From: Alkalicaulis satelles
GTDB lineage: Bacteria > Pseudomonadota > Alphaproteobacteria > Caulobacterales > Maricaulaceae
Assembly: GCF_008630495.1 (NCBI RefSeq)
Contig: NZ_VWOJ01000002.1
Span: 573,001 to 637,000 of the forward strand
Length of the DNA: 64,000 bases
Direction of reading: 5' to 3'
Shown here: piece by piece, positions 33,378 through 42,056 of the stretch
How the letters are laid out: each line of letters starts with the position of its first letter
Position numbering within the stretch: the first letter of the stretch is position 1
The notes under the pieces: generated by a model
Databases searched by the model: none
The model's input: only the letters and a program-made list of their open reading frames with translations
Told to the model about the DNA's origin: nothing
Made by a program: the position numbers and the translations under genes

Positions 33378-35264
33378 TCAGCCCGCCCGCCGGTCAGCGC
33401 GTTTGAGATGGGCCAGCAGGGCGGTCAGCGCGCCGGGCGTGACGCCCTCGATGCGCGCGGCCTGGCCCAGCGTGGCCGGCGCGGCGGCGATCAGCTTCTC
33501 ACGCACCTCGTTGGAGAGCCCGCTCACGCCGGCATAATCAAACCCGGCGGGAATGCGCACGCCCTCATCACGGCGGAAGGCGAGAATGTCGGCCTCCTGC
33601 CGGTCGAGATAGCCGTGATAGACCGCATCGATCTCGATCTGCTCGGCGACGGGCGCGGACAGATCGGCCAGCTGCGGCCAGACCCGCATCATGTCCGCCC
33701 ACTGGATTGACGGATAGGAAAGCAGCTCCAGCACATTGCGGCGCTTGCCGTCCTGATTGACCTGCAGCCCGGCGCGGGACGCCTCGGCGGGGGTGAGGCT
33801 CAGCTCACGGGCCAGGGCGCGTGCATCGGCCAGCGCCGCCGCCTTGGCGCGCCAGGATGTTTCACGTGAAACACTCGCCGCCCCGAGGGCGATGGCCTTG
33901 TCCGTCAGGCGCTGATCGGCATTGTCGGCGCGCAGGGTCAGCCGGTATTCGGCGCGCGAGGTGAACATGCGATAGGGCTCGGTGACGCCGCGCGTGATGA
34001 GATCGTCGATGAGCACGCCGATATAGGCTTCGGAGCGGTCGAGAATGAAGGGCGCGGCGCCCGATACGGCCAGGGCCGCATTGAGCCCGGCCATCAGGCC
34101 TTGCGCGGCGGCCTCTTCATACCCCGTGGTGCCGTTGATCTGGCCGGCGAGCCAGAGCCGGGGCAGGCGACGGGCCTCCAGCGTGGCGCTGAGCTCGCGC
34201 GGGTCCACATAATCATACTCGATGGCGTAGCCATAGCGGCGCACTTTCGCCTGCTCCAGCCCAGGAATGGTCTTCAGGAAGGCGTCCTGGACGTCTGCCG
34301 GCAGGGAGGTGGAAATGCCATTGGGATAGACCGTGTCATCGTCCAGCCCCTCGGGCTCGAGAAACACCTGGTGGCTGGTGCGGTCGGCAAAGCGCACCAC
34401 CTTGTCCTCGATGGAGGGGCAATAGCGCGGGCCGCGCCCGGAGATCGCCCCGCCATAGACCGCAGAGTGCTGCAGATTGGCGCCGATCAGGGCGTGGGTG
34501 GCTTCCGTGGTCCGCGTGATGCCGCAGGCGATCTGGGGCACGGTGATTGTGTCTGTGAGGAAGGAGAAGGGGACGGGTTCGGCGTCCGCTTCCTGCATCT
34601 CCAGCGCCGCCCAGTCGATGGTCGATCCGTCCAGGCGCGCCGGCGTGCCGGTTTTGAGGCGGCCCATGGCCAGGCCCAGCCCGTAGAGCCGGTCCGACAG
34701 GCCGATGGCGGGCTGTTCCCCGTGACGCCCGGCGGGAATGCGCTCGGCGCCGCGATGGATCACGCCTTTCAGGAACGTCCCCGTGGTCAGCACCACGGCG
34801 CCGGAACGATAGGCGCGGCCTTGCGCGTCCATCACCCCGGCGCATACGCCGTCCGCGAGGATAAGATCCTCCACCGCCGCTTCCAGGATGGAGAGGTTGT
34901 CGGTGGCGGCGAGTTCGGCCTGCATGGCCTGGCGATACAGCTTGCGGTCGGACTGGGTGCGCGGCCCGCGCACGGCGGGGCCCTTGGAGCGGTTCAGCAG
35001 GCGAAACTGGATGCCGGACGCGTCCGCGATGCGGCCCATGAGGCCGTCCAACGCATCCACCTCGCGCACCAGATGGCCCTTGCCCAGCCCGCCAATGGCC
35101 GGATTGCAGCTCATCTCGCCGATGGTGGCGGCCTTGTGGGTGATGAGAAGAGTCGCCGCGCCGGCGCGCGCGGACGCCGCCGCGGCTTCACATCCGGCGT
35201 GTCCGCCGCCGATGACGATAACGTCCCAGACGCGCGCCTGGGCGAGGGCAGGATCAAGGGTCAT
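33378..35264 (-). CDS. mnmG: tRNA uridine 5-carboxymethylaminomethyl modification enzyme, FAD subunit
   Basis: With the ATG at 35264 the protein has 628 residues, the family norm. With MnmE it makes the cmnm5 modification at U34 of tRNAs. The FAD motif [19 protein letters not shown] is near the N-terminus, followed by [14 protein letters not shown] with a catalytic Cys, [14 protein letters not shown] and [14 protein letters not shown]. The C-terminal helical domain binds MnmE. Residues of about 464-468 (VSRET) are encoded by a parS site, in a region that varies between species. Confidence 0.96.
   Translation of the reverse strand: MTLDPALAQARVWDVIVIGGGHAGCEAAAASARAGAATLLITHKAATIGEMSCNPAIGGLGKGHLVREVDALDGLMGRIADASGIQFRLLNRSKGPAVRGPRTQSDRKLYRQAMQAELAATDNLSILEAAVEDLILADGVCAGVMDAQGRAYRSGAVVLTTGTFLKGVIHRGAERIPAGRHGEQPAIGLSDRLYGLGLAMGRLKTGTPARLDGSTIDWAALEMQEADAEPVPFSFLTDTITVPQIACGITRTTEATHALIGANLQHSAVYGGAISGRGPRYCPSIEDKVVRFADRTSHQVFLEPEGLDDDTVYPNGISTSLPADVQDAFLKTIPGLEQAKVRRYGYAIEYDYVDPRELSATLEARRLPRLWLAGQINGTTGYEEAAAQGLMAGLNAALAVSGAAPFILDRSEAYIGVLIDDLITRGVTEPYRMFTSRAEYRLTLRADNADQRLTDKAIALGAASVSRETSWRAKAAALADARALARELSLTPAEASRAGLQVNQDGKRRNVLELLSYPSIQWADMMRVWPQLADLSAPVAEQIEIDAVYHGYLDRQEADILAFRRDEGVRIPAGFDYAGVSGLSNEVREKLIAAAPATLGQAARIEGVTPGALTALLAHLKRADRRAG
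33858..33873. other. parS site 2 (inside mnmG)
   Basis: A second perfect TGTTTCACGTGAAACA. It is read in the same frame as site 1 and again gives Val-Ser-Arg-Glu-Thr in MnmG. It lies 543 bp from site 1 and about 8.4 kb from the origin. Confidence 0.95.
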
Positions 35265-35374
35265 GAGTGTCAGCTCTGGCGCGCCCGTCCGCATGGGGCG
35301 CTCTTGGCGGCATGCTCTAGCGAAGGATCACGGCGGAGTCGAGGCAGAGCATGGTCCAGGGCGCTCTGCAAACG

Positions 35375-36706
35375 CTATTTGCCGATGCAGAACTGGCTGA
35401 ACACCGCGTCCAGCACATCCTCCACATCCACCCGTCCGGTGAGGCCCTCCAGCGCGCGGATGGCCAGATGGGTCTCCAGCGCCGCCAGTTCCGGCCCGCG
35501 CGCCAGCGCTTCTCGGGCAGCGGTCAGATGATCCAGCGCCCGGGTGACGCCCTGGCGGTGGCGGGCGCGCGACAGGGCCGGCGCCTCACGGGCCGACAGG
35601 CGCTGGCGCACGGCCGTCTCCAGCCAGGCTTCCAGCGCCGCGACGCCCTCGCCGGTGGTCGCAGAGAGGGGGAAGGCCGTGACGCCCTCAGGCGAAGCGA
35701 AGTCCGGGGCCCCAGCCAGATCGGTCTTGTTGAGAATCAGCGCATCCCCGGGGCGCAGGCGCTCGTGAAGCGCGTCCAGGGATGTTTCACGTGAAACATC
35801 GCTCACGCCCAAGCGCAGATCGGCGTCTTCGGCCCGGGCCAGCGCCCGGCGTACGCCCTCGGCCTCCACCCGATCGGCGGCTTCGCGCAAACCCGCTGTG
35901 TCGGCGAGGATGACCGGGAAGCCGGCCAGGACCAGGCGCACCTCCACCACATCGCGGGTGGTGCCGGGAATGTCGGTGACGATGGCCGCCTCGCGCCGGG
36001 CCAGCGCATTGAGGAGGGAGGATTTGCCGGCATTGGGCGCACCGATCAGGGCGATGGCGAAGCCCTCGCGCACCCGCTCGCCGCGTCTGGCGTCATCCAG
36101 ATGGGCGGCGAGGGCTTTGATCAGCGCGTCCAGCGGCTCCGTAGCGGCTTCGGAGAGATGATCGGGGACGTCGTCCTCGTCGGGAAAATCGATCTCGCCT
36201 TCCAGGGCGGCGAGGATGGAGATCAGCTGCGTGCGCCAGCCTTCATAGAGGGCGCGCAGGGCGCCGGTCATCTGGGCCAGGGCCTGGGCGCGCTGGCCTT
36301 CGGTTTCGGCGTCGATCAGGTCCGCCAGGCCTTCAGCCTCGGTGAGGTCCAGCTTGCCATGTTCAAAGGCGCGGCGGGTGAATTCGCCCGGTCCTGCAGC
36401 GCGCAAGTCTAGCGCTTCAAGGGCGCGCGCCAGCGCCTCGATGACGGCGGGGCCGCCATGCACCTGCAACTCGGCGCAATCCTCGCCGGTGAAGCTGGCC
36501 GGGGCCGGAAACCACAGCGCCAGGCCGGAATCGATCACCGCGCCGCTGTCATCATGGAAACGCCGCAGGGCGGCGGCGCGCGGCGCGGGACGGGGGCGCT
36601 GTGTGAGGGCGTCGAGGGCGGGGCCGGCCAGCGGCCCGCTCAGGCGGATCACCGCCACCCCGGCCCGGCCGGGCGCGCTCGCCAGGGCGAAAATCGTGTC
36701 CGTCAT
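35375..36706 (-). CDS. mnmE: tRNA modification GTPase MnmE
   Basis: The ATG at 36706 gives 443 residues. The N-terminal formyl-THF-binding domain starts TIFALASAPGRAGVAVIRLSG. The GTPase domain holds GAPNAGKSSLLNAL (P-loop), VTDIPGTTRD (G2), DTAGLREA (G3) and NKTDL (G4). The protein ends in FCIGK, the catalytic Cys motif of MnmE. Residues of about 303-307 (VSRET), between G3 and G4, are encoded by a parS site. The mnmG start is 111 bp downstream. Confidence 0.96.
   Translation of the reverse strand: MTDTIFALASAPGRAGVAVIRLSGPLAGPALDALTQRPRPAPRAAALRRFHDDSGAVIDSGLALWFPAPASFTGEDCAELQVHGGPAVIEALARALEALDLRAAGPGEFTRRAFEHGKLDLTEAEGLADLIDAETEGQRAQALAQMTGALRALYEGWRTQLISILAALEGEIDFPDEDDVPDHLSEAATEPLDALIKALAAHLDDARRGERVREGFAIALIGAPNAGKSSLLNALARREAAIVTDIPGTTRDVVEVRLVLAGFPVILADTAGLREAADRVEAEGVRRALARAEDADLRLGVSDVSRETSLDALHERLRPGDALILNKTDLAGAPDFASPEGVTAFPLSATTGEGVAALEAWLETAVRQRLSAREAPALSRARHRQGVTRALDHLTAAREALARGPELAALETHLAIRALEGLTGRVDVEDVLDAVFSQFCIGK
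35783..35798. other. parS site 3 (inside mnmE)
   Basis: A third perfect TGTTTCACGTGAAACA, also read as Val-Ser-Arg-Glu-Thr. It lies 1925 bp from site 2 and about 10.3 kb from the origin. All three sites share orientation of reading and codon choice. Confidence 0.95.
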
Positions 36707-36714
36707 GAAGGCGC

Positions 36715-36951
36715 TCAGCGCGAGGGGCCGCCGGCGGCCTTGCCCATCAGGTCCATGAACTGTTTCTGCCACTCGCCGCCGAACGTCATCCAGCTGCGCA
36801 TCAGGGCTTCGGGCTCCATGGCGCTCATATTGGCCGAGAGGCGTTCGCTCATTTCGGCGACCAGTTTCTCGTTGAGCGGGGTCACATCGGGCAGGCCGAA
36901 AAAGGCGCGCGCCTCCTGGGGGGTGCAGTCGATTTCAATATTGACCTTCAT
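36715..36951 (-). CDS. DUF6489 family small protein
   Basis: The 78-residue protein fits the DUF6489 family: KVNIEIDCTPQEARAFFGLP, DVTPLNEKLVAEMSERL and a C-terminal helix with WMTFGGEWQKQFMDLM. It is soluble, acidic in the first half and of unknown role. It precedes mnmE by 8 bp on the same strand, so it probably opens the mnmE-mnmG-rsmG-parA-parB transcript. A CTTCATGA-rich leader follows toward the divergent hydrolase gene. Confidence 0.8.
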   Translation of the reverse strand: MKVNIEIDCTPQEARAFFGLPDVTPLNEKLVAEMSERLSANMSAMEPEALMRSWMTFGGEWQKQFMDLMGKAAGGPSR

Positions 36952-37042
36952 GACGGCCTCGCTTCACTGTCCGGCCCGCAGCCCTATCATAGCCAGCCCG
37001 CCCCTCAAAGCGGGCAGACGCGATACGAAGGAGGCATAATCC

Positions 37043-37723
37043 ATGTCCGGAACCAAGATCACAATCGCCGGCCCCGACGGGCCGTTTTCCGCCTACGCCG
37101 CCGGATCAGGCCCGGCCATCGTGGTGCTGCAGGAGATTTTCGGCGTCAATCATGTGATGCGCGAGATCTGCGATGATCTGGCCGGCCAGGGCTGGCTGGC
37201 GGTCTGTCCGGACCTGTTCTGGCGCATCGAGCCGGGCATTGAGATCACCGACAAGACCGAGGCCGAATGGAAGCAAGCTTTTGATCTATTTGGTAAATTC
37301 GATATCGGGACGGGCCTGAAGGATATCGCCGCCACGGTCGATTACGCGCGCCGGGCCGGGACAGGCAAGGTGGGGGCTGTGGGCTACTGCCTGGGCGGCC
37401 AGCTGGCTTATCTGACCGCCTGCCGCACCGATTGCGATGCGAGCGTGGGCTATTACGGGGTCAATATCCAGAACCGGCTGGATGAGGCGGACAAGATCGC
37501 TCGCCCGCTCATGCTCCATATCGCCGAACAGGACGAGTTCGTGCCGCCCGAGGCCCAGGCGCAGATCAAGGCCGGTCTGAAGGATCATCCCCATGTCACA
37601 CTGCACAGCTATGCAGGGCGCGACCACGCCTTCGCCCGGGTGGGCGGGGCGCACTATCACGCTGAAGACGCAGATCTCGCCAATACCCGCACCCGCGCCT
37701 TCTTCCAGACCCATCTGAAGTGA
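37043..37723 (+). CDS. Dienelactone hydrolase family protein
   Basis: The 226-residue alpha/beta-hydrolase has the Cys-Asp-His triad of dienelactone hydrolases: GYCLGGQLAY with nucleophilic Cys, EQDEFVPPEA with Asp and GRDHAFARVGG with His. VVLQEIFGVNHVMREICDD near the N-terminus is also characteristic. A GAAGGAGG ribosome site precedes the ATG. No aromatic degradation genes are nearby, so its substrate may be a different ester or lactone. The phosphodiesterase follows 5 bp later and is probably co-transcribed. Confidence 0.88.
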   Translation: MSGTKITIAGPDGPFSAYAAGSGPAIVVLQEIFGVNHVMREICDDLAGQGWLAVCPDLFWRIEPGIEITDKTEAEWKQAFDLFGKFDIGTGLKDIAATVDYARRAGTGKVGAVGYCLGGQLAYLTACRTDCDASVGYYGVNIQNRLDEADKIARPLMLHIAEQDEFVPPEAQAQIKAGLKDHPHVTLHSYAGRDHAFARVGGAHYHAEDADLANTRTRAFFQTHLK

Positions 37724-37728
37724 GATCC

Positions 37729-38724
37729 ATGACCGATTTCCTCGCCCGCGCCTCGCTCCTGCCCGTCTTTGCCCTGCTGGCCGCGTGTGATCCGGCGCCC
37801 GCGCCCGAAGCGCCGCCGCCCCCGCCTGCGCTGGAACAGCTGCAGGACGAGGCCCAGGAGGAGACCCGTGCGGCCGCGCAGGAGGCCGGGCGCTGGCTCG
37901 ACGGCGTGGACATGGGCGCCTATCTCGACTGCGCCCGTGAGCAGGGGGTGACGTTTCTGAGCGCCCACCGCGCCGGCCCGCGCCCGGGCTTTGCCGAGAA
38001 CGACCATCTCGCCATGCTGGAATCGGTCGCCGACGGGGCGGTGTTCATCGAGTTCGATATCGGGCTCACCGCCGATGACCGTCTGGTGCTGATGCATGAC
38101 CGCACCATTGACCGCACCACCACCGGCACGGGCCGGGTGGAGGAGATGAGTTTCGACGAGATCGCCGCTTTTCGCCTGGTGGATAATGACGGCCAGGTGC
38201 TGGACGGGCGCGCCGACGAATTTCACGAATTCATGGCGGCGGCGGACGGCATCGCCTTCGCCCAGCTGGACCTGAAAGGTTCGCTCACCCATGAGCGGCT
38301 GCTGGACGAGGTGCGCGCGCTGGATGCGCTGGACCGGGTGTTCGTCATCACCTACCGGCTGGACCAGGCCATCGCGGTCCATGAGATGGCCCCTGAAGTG
38401 ATGATTTCGGCGGGCATTCGCTCCATGGACGATGTGGAGACGCTGGAAGCCGCCGGGGTGGATCTGACGCGCATTGTGGCCTGGCTGGGGCTGGGTGATG
38501 GCGATGCGGCGCTGTCGGCCGAGCTCGCCGCGCGCGGGATCGAGACCAATTTCGGAAATTTCCGCGCCGAGCGCGAGGGGACCGCCGATTACGCCGCCTG
38601 GGCTGAAGCCGGCGCCCAGATCATCGCCGTGGACGATGTGCCCGCGGCGGCTGCGGCGATTGACGCCCGCGCCCGCGCCCGGGCGCTGCTGGAGGCCTGC
38701 CCCGCCGCCCGGGGCGGGCTGTAA
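37729..38724 (+). CDS. Glycerophosphodiester phosphodiesterase-like lipoprotein
   Basis: The ATG at 37729 gives 331 residues with a lipoprotein signal (LLPVFALLAACD, lipobox LLAAC). After a Pro/Glu-rich and possibly coiled stretch to about residue 65, a GDPD TIM barrel follows: AHRAGPRPGFAEND, FIEFDIGLTADDRLVLMHD with the metal-binding Glu/Asp and catalytic His, and FAQLDLKG. The first catalytic motif reads HRAG instead of HRG. It would hydrolyse glycerophosphodiesters in the periplasm. Confidence 0.85.
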   Translation: MTDFLARASLLPVFALLAACDPAPAPEAPPPPPALEQLQDEAQEETRAAAQEAGRWLDGVDMGAYLDCAREQGVTFLSAHRAGPRPGFAENDHLAMLESVADGAVFIEFDIGLTADDRLVLMHDRTIDRTTTGTGRVEEMSFDEIAAFRLVDNDGQVLDGRADEFHEFMAAADGIAFAQLDLKGSLTHERLLDEVRALDALDRVFVITYRLDQAIAVHEMAPEVMISAGIRSMDDVETLEAAGVDLTRIVAWLGLGDGDAALSAELAARGIETNFGNFRAEREGTADYAAWAEAGAQIIAVDDVPAAAAAIDARARARALLEACPAARGGL

Positions 38725-38811
38725 ACGGGCTGGAACCGGATGCTTTGGGGTGGACTCTGGCCCCCGGGGCGCCAGATTACAGGCCCATCAGCCATAACAG
38801 GAGACTCCCCC

Positions 38812-39603
38812 ATGACCTGTCAGACTTCCCTGCGCGCGATTCTGGCCGCCCTGGCCGGCGCCGGCCTCATCACGGCGGCCGCCTGCGGCGAGACCGGAAC
38901 TGAGGGTGCGGCCAACGCTGCTGGCGCGGCCAATACTGAGGGCGCGGCGGCGGCCCATGCCGATGAGCACGCGGCGGACTGGCGCTTTGAACTGGCGCCG
39001 CTGCCCTATGCGGCCGATTTCCTGGAACCGGTGATCGACGCCGAAACCATGGAGATCCATCACGGCCTGCATCACCAGGCCTATGTGAACGGGCTCAACG
39101 CGGCGCTGGAAGACCGCCCCGATCTGCAGGGCGTGGCGCTCGAGGACCTGCTGGCCCAGGTTTCCGGCCTGCCTGTGGCCTTCCGCAATCATGGCGGCGG
39201 GCACTGGAACCATGACTTCTTCTGGAATTCCATGACCGCGCCGGGCACGGGCGGCGCGCCGTCCGCAGACTTCGCCGCGGCCATCGATGACGCTTTCGGC
39301 TCGCTGGACGCCATGAAGGACGCCTTCAACCGCGCCGGCGGCGGCCAGTTCGGGTCCGGCTGGGCCTGGCTGATCGTCAATGAGGCCGGCGCGCTGGAGA
39401 TCACCGCCACCCCCAATCAGGACAACCCGCTGATGGATGTGGCGGCCGTGCGCGGCACGCCCATTCTGGGCAATGATGTGTGGGAGCACGCCTATTATCT
39501 GAACTACCGCAACCGGCGCGGCGAGTATCTGGCCGCCTGGTGGGATGTGGTGGACTGGTCGGTGGCCAGCGAGCGCTTCGAAGCGGCTGCTTCGGCCGAT
39601 TAA
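38812..39603 (+). CDS. Exported superoxide dismutase (Fe/Mn family) with lipoprotein signal
   Basis: The ATG at 38812 follows ACAGGAGACTCCCC and gives 263 residues. A signal peptide ends in lipobox ITAAAC (Cys25) and an Ala/Gly-rich spacer runs to about residue 55. The SOD fold follows: EIHHGLHHQAYVNGLN, GGHWNHDFFW, GSGWAWL and DVWEHAYYLNYRNRRGEYL. Predicted ligands are His83, His134, Asp222 and His226. Gln203 in PNQDNPLM and Gly in the GGH motif point to the Mn or cambialistic type. Membrane-tethered Fe/Mn SODs are uncommon; most are cytosolic. Confidence 0.9.
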   Translation: MTCQTSLRAILAALAGAGLITAAACGETGTEGAANAAGAANTEGAAAAHADEHAADWRFELAPLPYAADFLEPVIDAETMEIHHGLHHQAYVNGLNAALEDRPDLQGVALEDLLAQVSGLPVAFRNHGGGHWNHDFFWNSMTAPGTGGAPSADFAAAIDDAFGSLDAMKDAFNRAGGGQFGSGWAWLIVNEAGALEITATPNQDNPLMDVAAVRGTPILGNDVWEHAYYLNYRNRRGEYLAAWWDVVDWSVASERFEAAASAD

Positions 39604-40655
39604 TCGCGGCGGTTTGAGGCGGGCGCGGCGGCCAGGGCCAGGCGGGCGAGCAGATCGCCCACAATGGCCTCGGCCGGCGCGCCCGTGCGCTTGACTGCGC
39701 GCTCGGCTTGAAACGCGCGCTGGCGGGCCTGGTCCAGCCGGCGCCCGCGCCAGGCGCGCAAGCCTTTTTTGAACGCCTCGGCCGGCGGGCCGAAACGCGG
39801 CGCGCCCGAGCGCATCATCGCCTGGGGGTCGCCCCCGGCGGCGTGCACCTGATCGAACTGGTCGAGCCGGCGCTGCAGGGCGCGCAGCACCCCCACCGGC
39901 GATTGTCCCGACCCCAGGGCGCGCTGATAGGCCCGGTCGGCATCGGCCGGCGCGCCGCCCAGGGCCGCGTCCAGTATCTGGTCCATGGCCGCTTCGGCGC
40001 CCGCCGCAGAGATGGCGGTGATGTCGGCGCGGGTGACGGTGTCGTCGCCATCCCGGCGCTGAACCTTCAGTCCCTTGTAAAGAATAAGCTTTTCGATCTC
40101 TCCCCGGGCCAGAGCCCGGTCGCCTTCCAGATAGGGGGCCAGGGCTGCGCGCGCGTCCGGCTCCAGCTGCAGCCCCTCTTCGCCCAGCATGGCTTCGGCG
40201 ATGGCGATGAGATCGCGGGTCTCGTCACTATAGCAGGCGATGGCCGCACAGGTTTTGGCGGCTTCCGCCGTCTTGCGCAGCTTGGCGGTTTTTTTCAGAT
40301 CGCCCGCCTCGATGATCAGGCGGGCCTCGGCCGGCGCGCCGCCATCGTCCAGCTCGGCGAGATAGGCGCCCAGCGGCGCCGAATCACCTGAAACGCGCAC
40401 CCGCACCAGCCGCTCCCCGCCGGTCAGCGACATGGCGGCCATGGCGTCGGCCAGCGCCGCAGGATCGGATTTGAGATCGTCCTCGCTGAGCCGGCTGACA
40501 TTGAACGGATCGTCGGGATCGCCAGTGAGCGTCTTGGCCAGCCGGGCGGCGCGTTCGCGCACCAGCCCGGTATCGGGTCCGTAGATGAGAAAGGCCCGCA
40601 CAGACCGGTCCGGGCGGTCAATGACGCGTTCGGCCTCGCGCGGGCTGATCTTCAC
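39600..40655 (-). CDS. holA: DNA polymerase III delta subunit
   Basis: The 351-residue protein is the clamp-loader subunit that opens the beta clamp. It has the divergent AAA+ fold: VRAFLIYGPDTGLVRERAAR, DPFNVSRLSEDDLKSDPAAL, RLVRVRVSGD, and the collar domain after residue 210 (GGAPADADRAYQRALGSGQSPVG). Length is normal. It is coupled to lptE by a 4 bp overlap, the usual alphaproteobacterial arrangement. Its stop overlaps that of the convergent SOD gene by 4 bp. Confidence 0.9.
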   Translation of the reverse strand: MKISPREAERVIDRPDRSVRAFLIYGPDTGLVRERAARLAKTLTGDPDDPFNVSRLSEDDLKSDPAALADAMAAMSLTGGERLVRVRVSGDSAPLGAYLAELDDGGAPAEARLIIEAGDLKKTAKLRKTAEAAKTCAAIACYSDETRDLIAIAEAMLGEEGLQLEPDARAALAPYLEGDRALARGEIEKLILYKGLKVQRRDGDDTVTRADITAISAAGAEAAMDQILDAALGGAPADADRAYQRALGSGQSPVGVLRALQRRLDQFDQVHAAGGDPQAMMRSGAPRFGPPAEAFKKGLRAWRGRRLDQARQRAFQAERAVKRTGAPAEAIVGDLLARLALAAAPASNRRD

Positions 40656-41152
40656 GGCGAGCCGGGCGGCGGCAGGCGGCGCAGATCGGCCGCCAGGGCG
40701 AAGGCCAGGCGCTCGGCGATCTGACGCGCGGCGCGTTCTTCGGCGTCACTGCGCGCGGCGATCACGGCGGCCGGATCGGCAGGCGCGTCGAATTGCACGG
40801 TGTCGCTCACCATGCCGCGCACTGGGCTCCGGTCCCCTGAGGGATGGAGCACATAGCGGGTCTGGGCTGTGAGCGAATAGCGCCGGGCCACGCCGCTGGC
40901 GGAAATGCCGATAGCGCGGTCGCGCACGCGCGTGGTCAGCTCCAGACGGTGCGCGCTGTCGCCCTGCCCCAGATGCCGGCGCAGGGCGGCGTCGACGAGA
41001 TAATCAAAGCGGTCCTCGCCTGACTGGATGGCCAGGCCCGGCAGGGTGTCAAACCCGCCCCCGCCGGCATAGAGCGGCTGGAAGCCGCAACCGGCGGCCG
41101 AGAACAGCGCCATGCCGGCCATCAGGGCGGCGAGGCGAACCGGACGCTTCAT
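40652..41152 (-). CDS. lptE: LPS-assembly lipoprotein LptE
   Basis: The 166-residue protein begins with a signal peptide and lipobox SAAGC, followed by GFQPLYAGGGG, the hallmark start of alphaproteobacterial LptE. The rest forms a small alpha/beta domain with RLELTTRVRDRAIGI and ARRYSLTAQTRYVL, ending in the helix DAEERAARQIAERLAFAL. LptE plugs the LptD barrel in the outer membrane. It overlaps holA and follows the DUF3576 gene by 26 bp; leuS, often nearby in relatives, is absent here. Confidence 0.88.
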   Translation of the reverse strand: MKRPVRLAALMAGMALFSAAGCGFQPLYAGGGGFDTLPGLAIQSGEDRFDYLVDAALRRHLGQGDSAHRLELTTRVRDRAIGISASGVARRYSLTAQTRYVLHPSGDRSPVRGMVSDTVQFDAPADPAAVIAARSDAEERAARQIAERLAFALAADLRRLPPPGSP

Positions 41153-41178
41153 GGGCGGCTCCCTGACTGATCCCGGAC

Positions 41179-41682
41179 CTAGCCCGGAATGCGCTGGATC
41201 CGCAGCTGGCGGGCGCGGGTGAGGATGGCGTTCTCCACCTGCAGCTGGGTCGCCGGATCGATATTGGCTTCAACCCATTCGCCGGTCTCGCCGCGGACCT
41301 GCTTGAACAGCTGCACCGTCAGCGCATCGGCGCGCAGACGGGTGTCGAGAATATAGACCGTGGCGCGGAAGCGTTCGGACGGCGCTTCGGGGATGGCGTA
41401 CCAGTCGGTAATGATCACCCCGCCGAACGGATCGACTTCGGCCATGGGCATGAAGTGGAGCACTTCCAGGCTGGCGCGCCACAGCAGGCTGTTGACGCCG
41501 ATTCCGGCTTCGGACCCGTCATCCACGCGCGGGGCGCCGCGATTGAACACGCCGCCCAGAAAGCCGCGGTCACCAGCGGAGGCGGAGGCGTCGCTGGGGC
41601 GCTCGCGGGTGCCGCAGGCGGACAGGGCCACGGCGCAGCCAAGTGCGGCGGCGGTCAGGAAAGTCAGGCGTTTCAGGGTCAT
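41179..41682 (-). CDS. DUF3576 lipoprotein
   Basis: The 167-residue protein has a lipoprotein signal (LTAAALGCAVALSACGT, lipobox LSAC). From about residue 60 it matches DUF3576: IGVNSLLWRASLEVLHFMP, DPFGGVIITDWYAIPEAPSER, RATVYILDTRLRADALTVQ and the C-terminal LQVENAILTRARQLRI. The family is found near lptE in alphaproteobacteria and is of unknown function, perhaps in envelope assembly. Confidence 0.87.
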   Translation of the reverse strand: MTLKRLTFLTAAALGCAVALSACGTRERPSDASASAGDRGFLGGVFNRGAPRVDDGSEAGIGVNSLLWRASLEVLHFMPMAEVDPFGGVIITDWYAIPEAPSERFRATVYILDTRLRADALTVQLFKQVRGETGEWVEANIDPATQLQVENAILTRARQLRIQRIPG

Positions 41683-42056
41683 GCGGTCGCGTCTCCGGTG
41701 CGGTCAGGCGAGAGGGTTATACCATGCAGCGCGGCGCTGGCCAGCACCGCGAACGGCGCCGGTTTCAGTGCCCGATCGTGGCCTCAACGCCACATATGCG
41801 CTGCGAGAGCGTCTCGGGGCGATGACCGGGCTTGACCCCTGCATGGATTAGTTTGCACAAGTATGTCCGCACGTCCGGGGGGACGGGGCTGAGCGGCGCG
41901 GGCCGCACGTCAAGCCAATCCCGATCCTGGGATGCGGCGCTTGCGTACGGCCCGCTCGCTATTTTTCCTGATCTTTCATTGCGCTTGATGCCGGCAGCGG
42001 CCTTGCCGCCTGCGCCCGCGCGCGCCATCCTCGCGCCATCGCAAGCTCCGGACCGC
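41683..42056. other. Intergenic region between DUF3576 and the barrel protein gene
   Basis: No convincing gene is seen in these 374 bp. Open frames here lack family resemblance and are continuations of noise. An AT-richer patch (41961-41980, TATTTTTCCTGATCTTTCAT) may mark the promoter of the rightward barrel-protein gene. A second, minus-strand promoter for DUF3576-lptE-holA must also lie here but I could not place it with confidence. Confidence 0.5.

Noticed and set aside
33900-35531. Plus-strand frame of up to 476 codons opposite mnmG
   Set aside because: It lies antisense to a fully conserved MnmG and has no recognisable domain.
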